The notes beneath the pieces are model-generated. The model saw nothing but the letters and a program-made list of their open reading frames with translations, did not search any database and was not told the origin of the DNA. From contig NZ_AP029028.1 of the NCBI RefSeq assembly GCF_037076565.1, positions 3,720,001 through 3,784,000 on the forward strand: a DNA stretch of 64,000 nt, in the 5' to 3' direction. Positions 41,924 to 51,228 of this stretch are shown here, in pieces (positions within the stretch are counted from its first letter, which is position 1; each line of letters begins with the position of its first letter). Both the position numbers and the translations under genes were made by a program. Source of the stretch: Herbaspirillum sp. DW155. Lineage in GTDB: Bacteria; Pseudomonadota; Gammaproteobacteria; Burkholderiales; Burkholderiaceae_D.

Positions 41924-43165
41924 TCAGGCCTCCAGGGCCTGGCGGAAATCCGCCACCAGATCGTCGGTATCTTCCAGCCCCACCGAGACGCGGATGAGCG
42001 ACTCGGCAATGCCCATGCTGGCACGGCGTTGCGCGCCCATCTCGTAGAAGATGGTATGGGCCACCGGGATCACCAGGGTGCGGGTGTCACCCAGATTGCT
42101 GGCGGCCACGGCAAGATTGAGGCGGTTGAGGTAATCGAAGCAGTCGATGCTGTCCTTCAGCTCAAAGGACATCAGGCTGCCGAAGCAACGGAACAGCTCC
42201 TTGCTCAAGGCATGTTGCGGATGCGACTCCAGCCCCGGATAGTGCACCGCTGCCACGCGCGGATCGGCCTCCAGCATCTGCGCCAGCGCCAGGGCATTCT
42301 TGCATTCACGTTCCTGGCGCAGCGCCATGGTCTCGGCACCGACGGCGATGTGGTGCGCCGCTTCCGGACCCAGCGTGGCGCCGAAGTCGCGCAGCGCCTT
42401 GGCACGGATCTGCGCCATGCCCCACTGCGCAGGCGGGTTCTTCTTGTAGGCGTCGGCGATGTGCGGGTAGCGGGTCCAGTCGTATTCACCGGTATCGGTG
42501 AGCGCCCCGCCCAGCGCATTGCCGTGGCCGCCGATGGATTTGGTCAGGGAATTGACCACCAGACCGGCGCCGACCGTCCTGGGACGGAACAGGTAAGGCG
42601 AAGTCATGGTGTTGTCCACCACGTAGAGGATGCCACGCTCGCGGCACAGTTCGCCGATGCGCTTCAAATCCGCCACCTGGGTGCGCGGGTTGGCGATGGT
42701 TTCCACGAAGACCAGGCGGGTCTGCGGCGTGATGGCCGCTTCCACGTTCTTCACATCGGTGGCATCGACCATCGACACCTTGGCCCCCTGCGCGCCCACC
42801 GTCATCCAGAGGCTGTTGGTATTGCCGAACAGGAAAGCCGAGGACACCACATGATCGCCCTCGCGCAGCAAGCCCTGGACGATGGCGCCGATGGCGGCCA
42901 TGCCGGTGGCGAAGCAGATGGTGGACTTGCCGTCTTCCATCCGGGTGATCTTGTCTTCCAGCGCCGACACCGTGGGGTTGCCCTGGCGGCCATAGCGATA
43001 GCCCGGCTGCTTGCCCTGGAACACTTCGGCCAGCTGGCGTGCATCTTCATAACCGAAGGTCACGGAAGTGTGGATGGGCTTGTGCAGGGAGCCGTGCTCG
43101 ATGCCCTTCTGGCGGTCGCTGTGGAGGATGGTGGTGGTGAAGCCGTAGGTTTTTTTATCGTTCAT
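41924..43165 (-). CDS. Cys/Met-metabolism PLP enzyme (cystathionine gamma-synthase / O-succinylhomoserine sulfhydrylase-like)
   Basis: This is a 413-residue PLP-dependent enzyme of the trans-sulfuration family. It carries YRYGRQGNPTVSALEDKI (cofactor-contacting Tyr and Arg), ATGMAAIGAIV, and the Schiff-base Lys in VNSLTKSIGGHGNALGG (about 210). Position after cvpA-purF is where metZ lies in many proteobacteria, making homocysteine synthesis from an activated homoserine likely. The N-terminal KTYGFTTTILHSDRQ stretch marks a separate subfamily often called only cystathionine gamma-synthase family. The exact reaction is therefore left open. Confidence 0.9.
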   Translation of the reverse strand: MNDKKTYGFTTTILHSDRQKGIEHGSLHKPIHTSVTFGYEDARQLAEVFQGKQPGYRYGRQGNPTVSALEDKITRMEDGKSTICFATGMAAIGAIVQGLLREGDHVVSSAFLFGNTNSLWMTVGAQGAKVSMVDATDVKNVEAAITPQTRLVFVETIANPRTQVADLKRIGELCRERGILYVVDNTMTSPYLFRPRTVGAGLVVNSLTKSIGGHGNALGGALTDTGEYDWTRYPHIADAYKKNPPAQWGMAQIRAKALRDFGATLGPEAAHHIAVGAETMALRQERECKNALALAQMLEADPRVAAVHYPGLESHPQHALSKELFRCFGSLMSFELKDSIDCFDYLNRLNLAVAASNLGDTRTLVIPVAHTIFYEMGAQRRASMGIAESLIRVSVGLEDTDDLVADFRQALEA

Positions 43166-43253
43166 CGCGTGATCGGAAAGGCAGAAGTGAGAGGCATGGC
43201 CAGCGCGCGGCCAAAGGCAAAATGATAAGCCAGATTCCCGCCGGACGGGTCCA

Positions 43254-43290
43254 TGAAAAACGCCGGTGCCGCAAATGCGGCCACCGGCGT
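43254..43290 (-). terminator. Intrinsic terminator between purF and the PLP enzyme
   Basis: ACGCCGGTG and CACCGGCGT (43260-43268, 43282-43290), with an inner CCGCA/TGCGG stem, are followed on the minus strand by TTTTTC. Confidence 0.85.
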
Positions 43291-43321
43291 ACTGTTCCAG
43301 CCTCTGGTCAGGCAGCGGGGA

Positions 43322-44842
43322 TCAGTCCACCCGTGCCAGATTCAGGTTCAGCTGCGAACGCACCACATCTTCCAGCGCCGGCTTGGGGTTCTTGCGGGCG
43401 TATTCGATGCGGTCCAGGTATTCCTGGGTGATGTCGCCGGTGATGTAGTGACCGTCGAAGCAGGAGGCCTCGAATTGCTTGAGGGCCGGGTTGGCCTCGG
43501 AGATGGCGCGCTTCAGGGCTTCCACATCCTGATACACCAGGGCATCGGCGGTGATCTCGCGGCAGACTTCTTCATCGCTGCGGCCGAAGGCGATCAGTTC
43601 GTCACGGGTCGGCATGTCGATGCCGTAGACGTTGGGATACTTCACCGGCGGTGCCGCCGACGCGAAGATCACATTCTTGGCACCCGACTCGCGGGCCATC
43701 TGCACGATTTCACGGCTGGTAGTGCCGCGCACGATGGAGTCATCCACCAGCAACACGTTCTTGCCCTTGAATTCGCTGCCGATGGCGTTGAGCTTCTGGC
43801 GCACCGACTTCTTGCGCAGCGCCTGGCCCGGCATGATGAAGGTGCGGCCGATGTAGCGGTTCTTGATGAAGCCTTCGCGGTACTCGATGCCCAGCTTCAA
43901 CGCCAGTTCCATGGCGGCCGGACGCGAGGAGTCGGGGATCGGCATGACCACATCGATCTCGCCGTGCTTGAACTGGCTGCGGATCTTGTCGGCCAGGAAC
44001 TCACCCATCTTGAGGCGAGTGGCATAGACCGAGGCGCCATCGATGATCGAATCCGGACGGGCCAGGTAGACGTATTCGAAGGCGCAGGGGTTCAGGGTCG
44101 GGTTCTCGGCGCATTGCTGGTTGTACAGCTTGCCGTCGTTGTCGATGAAGATCGCTTCACCCGGATTGACGTCGCGCAGGAAGCGGAAGCCCATGCCTTC
44201 CAGGGCCACCGATTCGCTGGCCATCATGTATTCGATGCCCTTGTCGCTCTCGTTGAAGCCCAGGCACATCGGACGGATGCCGTACGGATCGCGGAAGCCC
44301 AGGAGACCGTAACCGGCGATCTGCGCCACCACGGCGTAGGAGCCGCGCACGCGCTTGTGCACCATGGCCACGGCCTTGAAGAGCGCGGCCGGGTCCAGCG
44401 AGTAGCCGGTGGTAGCCTGCTGGATCTCGTGGGCCAGCACGTTCAGGAGCACTTCGGTATCGGAATCGGTGTTGATGTGGCGGCGATCGTTCTTGAACAT
44501 CTCGATCTTCAACTGTTCCGCATTGGTCAGGTTGCCGTTGTGCGCCAGGATGATGCCGAAGGGGGCATTGACGTAGAACGGCTGCGCTTCTTCTTCCGAA
44601 GAAGAGCTGCCTGCAGTGGGATAGCGCACCTGGCCGATGCCGGTGTTGCCCGGCAGCGAACGCATATTACGGGTACGGAAGACGTCGCGCACCAGGCCGT
44701 TGGCCTTGTGCATCGAGAAACCGTTGGCGTGATTGGTTGCGATCCCCGCCGCATCCTGGCCGCGGTGCTGCAGCAGCAGCAGCGCGTCATACAGCATCTG
44801 GTTGACGGGACTATGAGAGACGATACCGACGATGCCACACAT
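43322..44842 (-). CDS. purF: Amidophosphoribosyltransferase
   Basis: This 506-residue enzyme catalyses the first committed step of purine synthesis (PRPP plus glutamine to phosphoribosylamine). The N-terminal nucleophile is Cys2 in MCGIVGIVSH with no propeptide. The glutaminase domain extends to about 230, with LQHRGQDAAGIAT. The PRTase domain has the PRPP loop LLVDDSIVRGTTSREIVQMA (about 360-380). AGGAG precedes the ATG. TTTTCG repeats lie just before that. It is downstream of cvpA, as in E. coli. Confidence 0.98.
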   Translation of the reverse strand: MCGIVGIVSHSPVNQMLYDALLLLQHRGQDAAGIATNHANGFSMHKANGLVRDVFRTRNMRSLPGNTGIGQVRYPTAGSSSSEEEAQPFYVNAPFGIILAHNGNLTNAEQLKIEMFKNDRRHINTDSDTEVLLNVLAHEIQQATTGYSLDPAALFKAVAMVHKRVRGSYAVVAQIAGYGLLGFRDPYGIRPMCLGFNESDKGIEYMMASESVALEGMGFRFLRDVNPGEAIFIDNDGKLYNQQCAENPTLNPCAFEYVYLARPDSIIDGASVYATRLKMGEFLADKIRSQFKHGEIDVVMPIPDSSRPAAMELALKLGIEYREGFIKNRYIGRTFIMPGQALRKKSVRQKLNAIGSEFKGKNVLLVDDSIVRGTTSREIVQMARESGAKNVIFASAAPPVKYPNVYGIDMPTRDELIAFGRSDEEVCREITADALVYQDVEALKRAISEANPALKQFEASCFDGHYITGDITQEYLDRIEYARKNPKPALEDVVRSQLNLNLARVD

Positions 44843-44933
44843 GGTGGACTCCTAACGAAAAACGAAAACGAAAATGAACCACGACTGCAACCCGGTCCAA
44901 ACGATCTGATGCACTCCGCCACGGAGCCTGGTG

Positions 44934-45434
44934 TCAGACCGGGGTGGAAAAACTCACATGCTCGGCCAGCTTGCCCGGCAGGTAGGGCAGCACCGCTTCG
45001 GCAGCCTGCTCGACCCAGGGACTGAAGCGCGCCTGCTTCCAGAAATCCTGCTGCGGAATGGCCGTGGTACCGCACAGCAAGGCCACCGCGATCACCAGCA
45101 ACACCCCGCGCGCCACCCCGAAGACACTGCCCAGCGTGCGATCCAGGAAACCCAGACCGGTCGCCTTGACCAGCTCGCCCAGCGTCTTGGCCACCAGTGC
45201 CATCAACAGCCGTGTGCCGATGAACAGCGCAATGAAGGCCACGATCAGCCGCGTCAGTTCGCCCGGCACCACCTCCGGCAACATCGCCGAGAGCGCCTCG
45301 CCATAGGTATTGGCCACCACCAGCGCCACAATCCAGCCGGCCAGCGACAACACCTCGCGCACCAGTCCGCGCAGGGTGCCGATGATCACCGAGCAGACCA
45401 GGATCAGCAGCACCAGGTAGTCAAATATCGTCAC
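44934..45434 (-). CDS. cvpA: CvpA family membrane protein
   Basis: This is a 166-residue inner-membrane protein with four hydrophobic helices (5-23, 29-45, 62-85, 102-122). The family segment LRGLVREVLSLAGWIVAL lies at 21-38 and GFLDRTLGSVFGVARG near 94. CvpA proteins act in envelope homeostasis, and the name comes from colicin V production. The start codon is GTG with no obvious Shine-Dalgarno sequence. The gene lies between the SPOR protein and purF, the classic order. Confidence 0.93.
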   Translation of the reverse strand: MTIFDYLVLLILVCSVIIGTLRGLVREVLSLAGWIVALVVANTYGEALSAMLPEVVPGELTRLIVAFIALFIGTRLLMALVAKTLGELVKATGLGFLDRTLGSVFGVARGVLLVIAVALLCGTTAIPQQDFWKQARFSPWVEQAAEAVLPYLPGKLAEHVSFSTPV

Positions 45435-45468
45435 GATGACAACAATATGCGGCTATCTGTAGCCAAAT

Positions 45469-46467
45469 TCAAGCAGGAACAAGGGTGGCATTCAGGCCCA
45501 GCTTCTTGATTCGGCCGCTCATGCGCTCGGCTTCCTCACGGCTGGCAAAGGGGCCGACGCGAATGCGCGTGCGTTCACCTGCCTCGGTTGCAATCTTTTG
45601 CGTGTACGAATGGATGCCGGCGGCGCTCAGCTTGTTGCGCAATTCAGTCACCTTGTCCTGAGTCGCCAGCGCAGCCACCTGGATGACGAACCTGCCACCG
45701 GCTGCGGCGGGCTTCTTTTCCGGTGCCGGGGCTGCGGTTGCGCCGGGCTTGCCTTCCAGGATCGCCAGCGCACGCGCGGCATCGTCATCGGCGGCAGCCT
45801 TGGGCTTTGCAGCTTCCTTCTTCGCTTCTTCCTTGTGCTCGGCCACGGCGGGTTTCTTGTCTTCGGCCTTGGGGGCGGGCTTTTCGGGTGCTTTCTCTAA
45901 GTGCCGCTCTACCGGCTTTTCAGGCGACTTCTCAACCGGCTTTTCGGCCGGTTTTTCCACGACCCTGGGGGCCACCGCCGCCACTGGCGGGGTCACCGGC
46001 TCGGCCGGGGCCGCCGGCGGACTGGCGGGCTCGGGGGCGATGCTGGAGGGTTCGACGATTTCTTCCTTCTGGTCCAGCGCAGCCTGCTTGCCAGCGGCCG
46101 CACCCGGCTGGGCCACGGCGGCAGCCGGCTCATCCTTGGAGGGGATCTGGATGGCGATGTCGTCGTTGAGCGGCTTGGGCTCGGAGTCGAGGATCATCGG
46201 CAATACGATCACCACGGCCAGCGCCAGGGCGACCGCCCCGATCAGGCGGCGGCGGGCGCGTTTCTTTTCCGGCAACAGCGGATCAGCGGCGGCATCCTTG
46301 CCGGCCTTGCTGCGGCTGCTACGTGGGCCGGCGGCGCTGCCATTGGCGGCACTGCGGCTGCTGCGGCTGCGAATGACGGCGGATTGCTCCTCGGAACGCG
46401 AACGGAAAGACCCTTGGTCAGAAGCAGAGTCCTGCTTGTTTTTACGGAAAAACGAGAACAAGCCCAT
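45469..46467 (-). CDS. SPOR-domain cell division protein (DedD/FtsN-like)
   Basis: This is a 332-residue bitopic protein. It has a basic Ser/Arg-rich cytoplasmic N terminus (1-85), one membrane helix (about 90-108, LIGAVALALAVVIVLPMIL) and a long Pro/Ala/Lys/Glu linker with repeated EKPVEK units (150-250). A C-terminal SPOR domain (about 258-332) carries FVIQVAALATQDKVTELRNK. SPOR domains bind denuded septal glycan. Position after folC and before cvpA corresponds to dedD in E. coli. ATG 46467 gives the short standard N terminus MGLFSFFRK. Confidence 0.92.
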   Translation of the reverse strand: MGLFSFFRKNKQDSASDQGSFRSRSEEQSAVIRSRSSRSAANGSAAGPRSSRSKAGKDAAADPLLPEKKRARRRLIGAVALALAVVIVLPMILDSEPKPLNDDIAIQIPSKDEPAAAVAQPGAAAGKQAALDQKEEIVEPSSIAPEPASPPAAPAEPVTPPVAAVAPRVVEKPAEKPVEKSPEKPVERHLEKAPEKPAPKAEDKKPAVAEHKEEAKKEAAKPKAAADDDAARALAILEGKPGATAAPAPEKKPAAAGGRFVIQVAALATQDKVTELRNKLSAAGIHSYTQKIATEAGERTRIRVGPFASREEAERMSGRIKKLGLNATLVPA

Positions 46468-46567
46468 GCGGAGTCGTCTTGAATTGAACTGGAAATCGTG
46501 GAAAACCTGCCTGGCCACTCAGGCCCTGGCGCCGGGCAGGGCGGCCGGCTCCGCAACGCGGTCAGGA

Positions 46568-47881
46568 TCAGTGCAGACCGGGACGGCGCGCCTGCATCAC
46601 GCCGGCTACGGTCAGGAAGGACCCGAAAACCACAATTCTATCATTCTCCCCCGCTCTGCTTAATGCATTTGCATATGCCTCTGCCGGCGAAGTGAAGGTT
46701 TCGATGCTGCGTGCCGCGTCCCGCCTGAATTCCGGCTGCACGCCGGCCCCCAGCAGGGCTTCCTTGAGCTGTTGCGCGCTGGCCGCGCGCGGCAGCGGCA
46801 GATCGGTCACGCACCAGTGGTCGATCTTGTCCTTGAGGTGACTGATCACGCCTTCGATGTCCTTGTCCAGCATGGAACCGAAGACCGCATAGGTGTAGGG
46901 ATGAAAGCCCATGTTGTCCAGGTTCTGGGCCAGCGTGGCCGCCGCATGCGGATTGTGCGCCACATCCAGAATCACCAGCGGCTGGCCCGGCAGCACCTGG
47001 AAGCGGCCCGGCAGCTCCACCGTGGCCAGGCCCGTGCGCACTTCCTGGGCACCGACCGGCAGCACTTCGCGCAGGGCTTCGAGCGCGGCCAGCGCGGCTG
47101 AAGCATTCAGCAGCTGGTTGGCGCCGCGCAGGCTGGGATAGGCCAGCGAATTGCGGCGCATGCCGCGCCCGCCGTAGGCCCATTGCTGCTTGTCGCCCTG
47201 GTAGTTGAAATCGCGGCCCATCAGCCACAGGTCGGCGCCGATCTTCTCGGCGTGGGCGATGAGCGACTTGGGCGGCACCGGGTCGCCGCACACGGCCACC
47301 TTGCCGGGGCGGAAGATGCCGGCCTTCTCGAAACCGATCTCTTCGCGGGTCTCGCCCAGGTATTCGGTATGGTCGATGTCGATGCTGGTGACGATGGCCA
47401 CATCGGCATCGATCACGTTGACCGCATCCAGACGGCCACCCAGGCCGACTTCCAGGATCACTACATCCTGCCTGGCGTCAGCCAGCAGTTTCATGATGGC
47501 CAGGGTGGTGAATTCGAAATAGGTCAGCGAGATGTCGCCGCGCTGGGCTTCCACGGCCTCGAAGGCGGCGATCAGCTGGGCGTCGCTGGCCATGTCGCCG
47601 GACAGGCGGGCGCGCTCATTGAAATGCAGGAAATGCGGCTTGATGTACAGGCCCACGCGGTAACCGGCGCGCAACAGGATCGATTCCAGCATGGCGCAGG
47701 TGGAACCCTTGCCATTGGTGCCGGCCACCATGATGACGGGGCAGTCGAAGCGGATGTCGAGCTTTTCCTTCACGGCCAGCACCCGGTCCAGGCCCATGTC
47801 GATCTGCTTGAAGTGGCGTTGTTCCAGCAGGGCCAGCCATTCGTTCAAGGTGGCGGGAGTCGGGGAGGCTTGGGAAGTCAT
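46568..47881 (-). CDS. folC: Dihydrofolate/folylpolyglutamate synthase
   Basis: This 437-residue Mur-ligase-like enzyme adds glutamate to dihydropteroate and tetrahydrofolate. The P-loop is VAGTNGKGSTCAML (about 53-66), with the omega-loop region FERARLSG-like (HFNERARLSGD), LEVGLGGRLDAVN with metal Glu, and the ILDVAHNPHAAA motif of the C-terminal domain (about 310). The gene follows accD as in many proteobacteria. Three ATTACGG heptamers lie about 40 bp before the start. Confidence 0.97.
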   Translation of the reverse strand: MTSQASPTPATLNEWLALLEQRHFKQIDMGLDRVLAVKEKLDIRFDCPVIMVAGTNGKGSTCAMLESILLRAGYRVGLYIKPHFLHFNERARLSGDMASDAQLIAAFEAVEAQRGDISLTYFEFTTLAIMKLLADARQDVVILEVGLGGRLDAVNVIDADVAIVTSIDIDHTEYLGETREEIGFEKAGIFRPGKVAVCGDPVPPKSLIAHAEKIGADLWLMGRDFNYQGDKQQWAYGGRGMRRNSLAYPSLRGANQLLNASAALAALEALREVLPVGAQEVRTGLATVELPGRFQVLPGQPLVILDVAHNPHAAATLAQNLDNMGFHPYTYAVFGSMLDKDIEGVISHLKDKIDHWCVTDLPLPRAASAQQLKEALLGAGVQPEFRRDAARSIETFTSPAEAYANALSRAGENDRIVVFGSFLTVAGVMQARRPGLH

Positions 47882-47920
47882 GGCGCGTCTCGGTCGGTGA
47901 AGCGGCTGCTCGAAAAACGG

Positions 47921-47941
47921 ATTACGGATTACGGATTACGG
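47921..47941. repeat. Heptanucleotide repeat ATTACGG x3
   Basis: Three perfect tandem copies lie at 47921-47927, 47928-47934 and 47935-47941, between the accD terminator and the folC start. Such repeats are prone to slippage and vary between strains. Confidence 0.9.
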
Positions 47942-47954
47942 CTTGCGAATGTCG

Positions 47955-47994
47955 AAAAGACAAAGCCCGGATTTGCACTTCTGCAAATCCGGGC
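47955..47994 (-). terminator. Intrinsic terminator after accD
   Basis: A perfect 13-bp stem, GCCCGGATTTGCA with TGCAAATCCGGGC (47965-47977 and 47982-47994), has a four-base loop. It is followed on the minus strand by TTTGTCTTTT. Confidence 0.92.
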
Positions 47995-48012
47995 CTGAAG
48001 TATAGCGGCTAA

Positions 48013-48882
48013 TCAGGAAACCGTTTCGGCGGCCTGATTCTGCAGCAGGGCCAGCAGACGGGCGATTTCCTCGCGCATCTTGCGGCGGTCGACGATCATG
48101 TCGATGGCGCCCTTGGTGACCAGGAATTCAGCGCGCTGGAAGCCTTCGGGCAGCTTCTCGCGCACCGTGTTCTCGATCACGCGCGGGCCGGCAAAGCCGA
48201 TCAGGGCCTTGGGTTCGGCCATCACCACGTCGCCCATGAAGGCAAACGAGGCCGACACGCCGCCCATGGTCGGGTCGGTCAGCACGCTGATGAAAGGCAG
48301 CTTCTTTTCCGACAGCTTGGTCAGCATGGCGGTGGTCTTGGCCATCTGCATCAGCGACAGCAGGCCTTCCTGCATGCGCGCACCGCCGGTGGCGGTGATG
48401 CAGATGAAGGGAACCTTCTGTTCCAGCGCCGCCTGGGCACCGCGCACGAAGCGCTCGCCGACCACCGAGCCCATGGAACCGCCCATGAATTCGAACTCGA
48501 AGCAGGCCACCACGACCGGCAGGGTCATGATGGCGCCGCCCATGACCACCATGGCGTCGGTTTCACCGGTGGATTCCATGGCGTCCTTGAGACGGTCGGG
48601 GTACTTCTTGCTGTCCTTGAACTTCAGGGTATCGACCGGCAGGGCTTCCTGGCCGATCTCATAGCGGCCGCCTTCGTCGAGCAGGGCATCGAGACGAGCG
48701 CGGGCGCGGATGCGCATGTGATGGCTGCACTTGGGGCAGACATGCAGATTGGATTCCAGGTCGGTACGGTAGAGCACCGCTTCGCAGGAGGGGCACTTGA
48801 CCCACAAACCTTCCGGGATGGCTTTGCGGCTGGTGGAACCGCGTTGAATCTGGGGTGGCAATAACTTCTCAAGCCAGCTCAT
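48013..48882 (-). CDS. accD: Acetyl-CoA carboxylase carboxyltransferase, beta subunit
   Basis: This is a 289-residue carboxyltransferase subunit that makes malonyl-CoA together with AccA. The N-terminal zinc ribbon has Cys30, Cys33, Cys49 and Cys52 (KCPSC, VCPKC). The crotonase-like domain includes [18 protein letters not shown] and [14 protein letters not shown] 48882 starts the family-standard [11 protein letters not shown]; the frame upstream is open but unsupported. It sits between trpA and folC, the usual proteobacterial order. Confidence 0.98.
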   Translation of the reverse strand: MSWLEKLLPPQIQRGSTSRKAIPEGLWVKCPSCEAVLYRTDLESNLHVCPKCSHHMRIRARARLDALLDEGGRYEIGQEALPVDTLKFKDSKKYPDRLKDAMESTGETDAMVVMGGAIMTLPVVVACFEFEFMGGSMGSVVGERFVRGAQAALEQKVPFICITATGGARMQEGLLSLMQMAKTTAMLTKLSEKKLPFISVLTDPTMGGVSASFAFMGDVVMAEPKALIGFAGPRVIENTVREKLPEGFQRAEFLVTKGAIDMIVDRRKMREEIARLLALLQNQAAETVS

Positions 48883-49003
48883 AGAGACCTCATAGATTTT
48901 TCCGGTGGCGCGCATTGTACCAGAGCCCACCGGCGACAGACGTAAAGCACGGTCATGCTTTCTACGGGGCAAGAAAACACCTTCTACCCGCTTGCGCCAT
49001 CTC

Positions 49004-49035
49004 AAAAAACAAAGCCCCCGGCGCGTGCCGGAGGC
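49004..49035 (-). terminator. Intrinsic terminator after trpA
   Basis: GCCTCCGGC and GCCGGGGGC (49035-49027 and 49022-49014 on the minus strand) form a stem with one mismatch, followed by TTTGTTTTTT. Confidence 0.85.
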
Positions 49036-49065
49036 TGTCGGCTCCCCTGCCCTGTCGGCCGGGGA

Positions 49066-49863
49066 TCAGGCGTCCAGCGCCTGACGGATGTCGGTGACGA
49101 AGGCTTGCACCGCTTCGCAGGCCTTGTCGTGCGGGGTGTTTTCCAGTTCGGCGATGATGCGGCTGCCGATCACCACCGCATCGGCCACGCTGCCCACAGT
49201 ACGGGCGGTGGCGCCATCACGGATGCCGAAGCCCACCGCGATGGGCAGCTTCACATGCTGGCGGATGGCGGCGATGCGCTCGGCGACCTCGGCCGTATCG
49301 ATGTGGCCGGCACCGGTGACCCCCTTCAACGAAACGTAATAGCAGAAGCCGCTGCTGACGGCAGCCACCTGGCGGATACGCTCTTCCGAGGAGGTCGGGG
49401 CCAGCAGGAAGATCGGGTCCATGCCCCTGGCCTGCATCTTTTGGGAGAATTCTTCACATTCCTCGGGCGGATAGTCCACCACGATGGTGCCATCCACGCC
49501 GGCTTCGCTGGCCGCCGCGATGAAGGCATCGACGCCGAAGCGTTCGATGGGGTTGGCATAGCCCATCAGCACGATGGGGGTATGGCTGTTGGTCTTGCGG
49601 AATTCACGCACGTAGCCCAGCACGTCGTGGGTGCTGATGCCGAATTTCAGGGCGCGCTCGCAGGCGCGCTGGATCACCGGGCCTTCGGCCATGGGGTCGG
49701 AGAACGGCACGCCCAGCTCGAGGATGTCGACGCCGCCGGCCACCAGCGCGTGCAGCAGCGGCACGGTCAGCTCGGGAGCCGGGTCGCCGGCGGTAATGAA
49801 GGTAATGAGCGCCTTGCGCTTCTGCTCGGCCAGTTGGGAAAAGGTGGTCTGGATTCTGGACAT
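49066..49863 (-). CDS. trpA: Tryptophan synthase alpha chain
   Basis: This 265-residue TIM barrel cleaves indole-3-glycerol phosphate. The catalytic Glu is in [12 protein letters not shown] (about 49), Asp in the same segment, and the phosphate loop is [10 protein letters not shown] (about 212). Indole passes to TrpB, encoded 75 bp upstream. It is the last gene of trpFBA and is followed by a terminator. Confidence 0.98.
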   Translation of the reverse strand: MSRIQTTFSQLAEQKRKALITFITAGDPAPELTVPLLHALVAGGVDILELGVPFSDPMAEGPVIQRACERALKFGISTHDVLGYVREFRKTNSHTPIVLMGYANPIERFGVDAFIAAASEAGVDGTIVVDYPPEECEEFSQKMQARGMDPIFLLAPTSSEERIRQVAAVSSGFCYYVSLKGVTGAGHIDTAEVAERIAAIRQHVKLPIAVGFGIRDGATARTVGSVADAVVIGSRIIAELENTPHDKACEAVQAFVTDIRQALDA

Positions 49864-49938
49864 GATGAGGTGAAGTTTTTTGTCGAATCAGCCGGCTGGC
49901 TCTCAAGACCAGCCGGCACCTGCGGGACAGGCCGGGGA

Positions 49939-51198
49939 TCAGCCCTGGCGCTGTTGCACGGTATGCATGTCCTTGTCCCCACGGCCGGACAGGTTGACCA
50001 GGACGATCTGGTCCCGGGGCAAGGTGGCCGCCAGCTTGGCCGCATGGGCCAGGGCATGGCTGGACTCCAGCGCCGGGATGATGCCTTCGATGCGGCAGCA
50101 GGTGTTGAAGGCCTCCAGCGCCTCGTCATCGGTGATGCAGGCATAGCTGGCACGGCCGCTATCCTTCAGCCAGGCGTGTTCCGGGCCTACGCCCGGATAA
50201 TCCAGTCCGGCCGAGACCGAATGGGTCTCGATGATCTGGCCGTTGGCATCCTGCAGCAGGTAGGTGCGGTTACCGTGCAGCACACCGGGCGAGCCCAGGG
50301 TCAGCGAGGCCGAGTGGCGGCCGGTGTCCAGGCCATCGCCCGCGGCTTCCACGCCGACCAGCTTGACCTCCGGGTAATCGATATAGGGATAGAAGATGCC
50401 CATGGCATTGGAGCCGCCACCGACCGCCGCCACCACGTAGTCCGGCTGGCGCGAGGCGATTTCCGGCATCTGCTGGATGCACTCGTTGCCGATCACCGAC
50501 TGGAAGTCGCGCACCATCATCGGATAGGGGTGCGGACCAGCCACGGTGCCGATGATGTAGAAGGTGGTCTCCACATTGGTGACCCAATCGCGCATGGCTT
50601 CATTGAGCGCATCCTTCAGGGTCTTGGAGCCGGACTCCACCGGCACCACCTTGGCGCCCAGCAGGTTCATGCGATAGACGTTCTGCAGCTGGCGCTTCAC
50701 GTCTTCGCTGCCCATGTAGACGATGCATTCCATGCCGAAGCGCGCGCAGATGGTGGCCGTGGCCACGCCGTGCTGGCCGGCGCCAGTCTCGGCGATGATG
50801 CGCTTCTTGCCCATGCGGCGGGCCAAGAGCGCCTGGCCGATCACGTTGTTGATCTTGTGGGCACCGGTGTGGTTCAGGTCTTCGCGCTTGAAGTAGATCT
50901 GCGCGCCACCGGTGATCTCGGACCAGCGCTTGGCGTGATACACGGGGCTGGGGCGGCCGACGAAATGCTTCAGTTCGGTATGGAATTCGGCGAGGAATTG
51001 TTCATCGTGCTGGTATTGCGCATAGGCGTCACGCAGCTCGTTCAACGCCAGGGTCAGCGTCTCGGAGACGAAACTGCCGCCGTAGGGACCGAAGTGGCCA
51101 CGGGCGTCGGGCAGGTTGTAATGGGCCGTCTGGTGCAGGGCGGCGGCGGGAATGGCTTGACGCTCGGCGAAGCTGCCGAGGGGATTCAATTCTTTCAT
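49939..51198 (-). CDS. trpB: Tryptophan synthase beta chain
   Basis: This 419-residue PLP enzyme condenses indole with serine. The Schiff-base Lys lies in [10 protein letters not shown] (about 108), and the phosphate-binding loop is [11 protein letters not shown] (about 250). [12 protein letters not shown] carries the conserved catalytic-loop Glu. The N terminus includes GPYGGSFV, the channel interface with TrpA. It is 30 bp downstream of trpF, so trpF-trpB-trpA form one operon. Confidence 0.98.
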   Translation of the reverse strand: MKELNPLGSFAERQAIPAAALHQTAHYNLPDARGHFGPYGGSFVSETLTLALNELRDAYAQYQHDEQFLAEFHTELKHFVGRPSPVYHAKRWSEITGGAQIYFKREDLNHTGAHKINNVIGQALLARRMGKKRIIAETGAGQHGVATATICARFGMECIVYMGSEDVKRQLQNVYRMNLLGAKVVPVESGSKTLKDALNEAMRDWVTNVETTFYIIGTVAGPHPYPMMVRDFQSVIGNECIQQMPEIASRQPDYVVAAVGGGSNAMGIFYPYIDYPEVKLVGVEAAGDGLDTGRHSASLTLGSPGVLHGNRTYLLQDANGQIIETHSVSAGLDYPGVGPEHAWLKDSGRASYACITDDEALEAFNTCCRIEGIIPALESSHALAHAAKLAATLPRDQIVLVNLSGRGDKDMHTVQQRQG

Positions 51199-51228
51199 GG
51201 TGTTCCTCTGAAACTCGTTGGGAGGGTG

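Noticed and set aside
45683..46663. 326-codon plus-strand frame opposite the SPOR protein
   Set aside because: Ala/Ser/Gly-rich mirror of the Pro/Ala/Lys linker on the minus strand.
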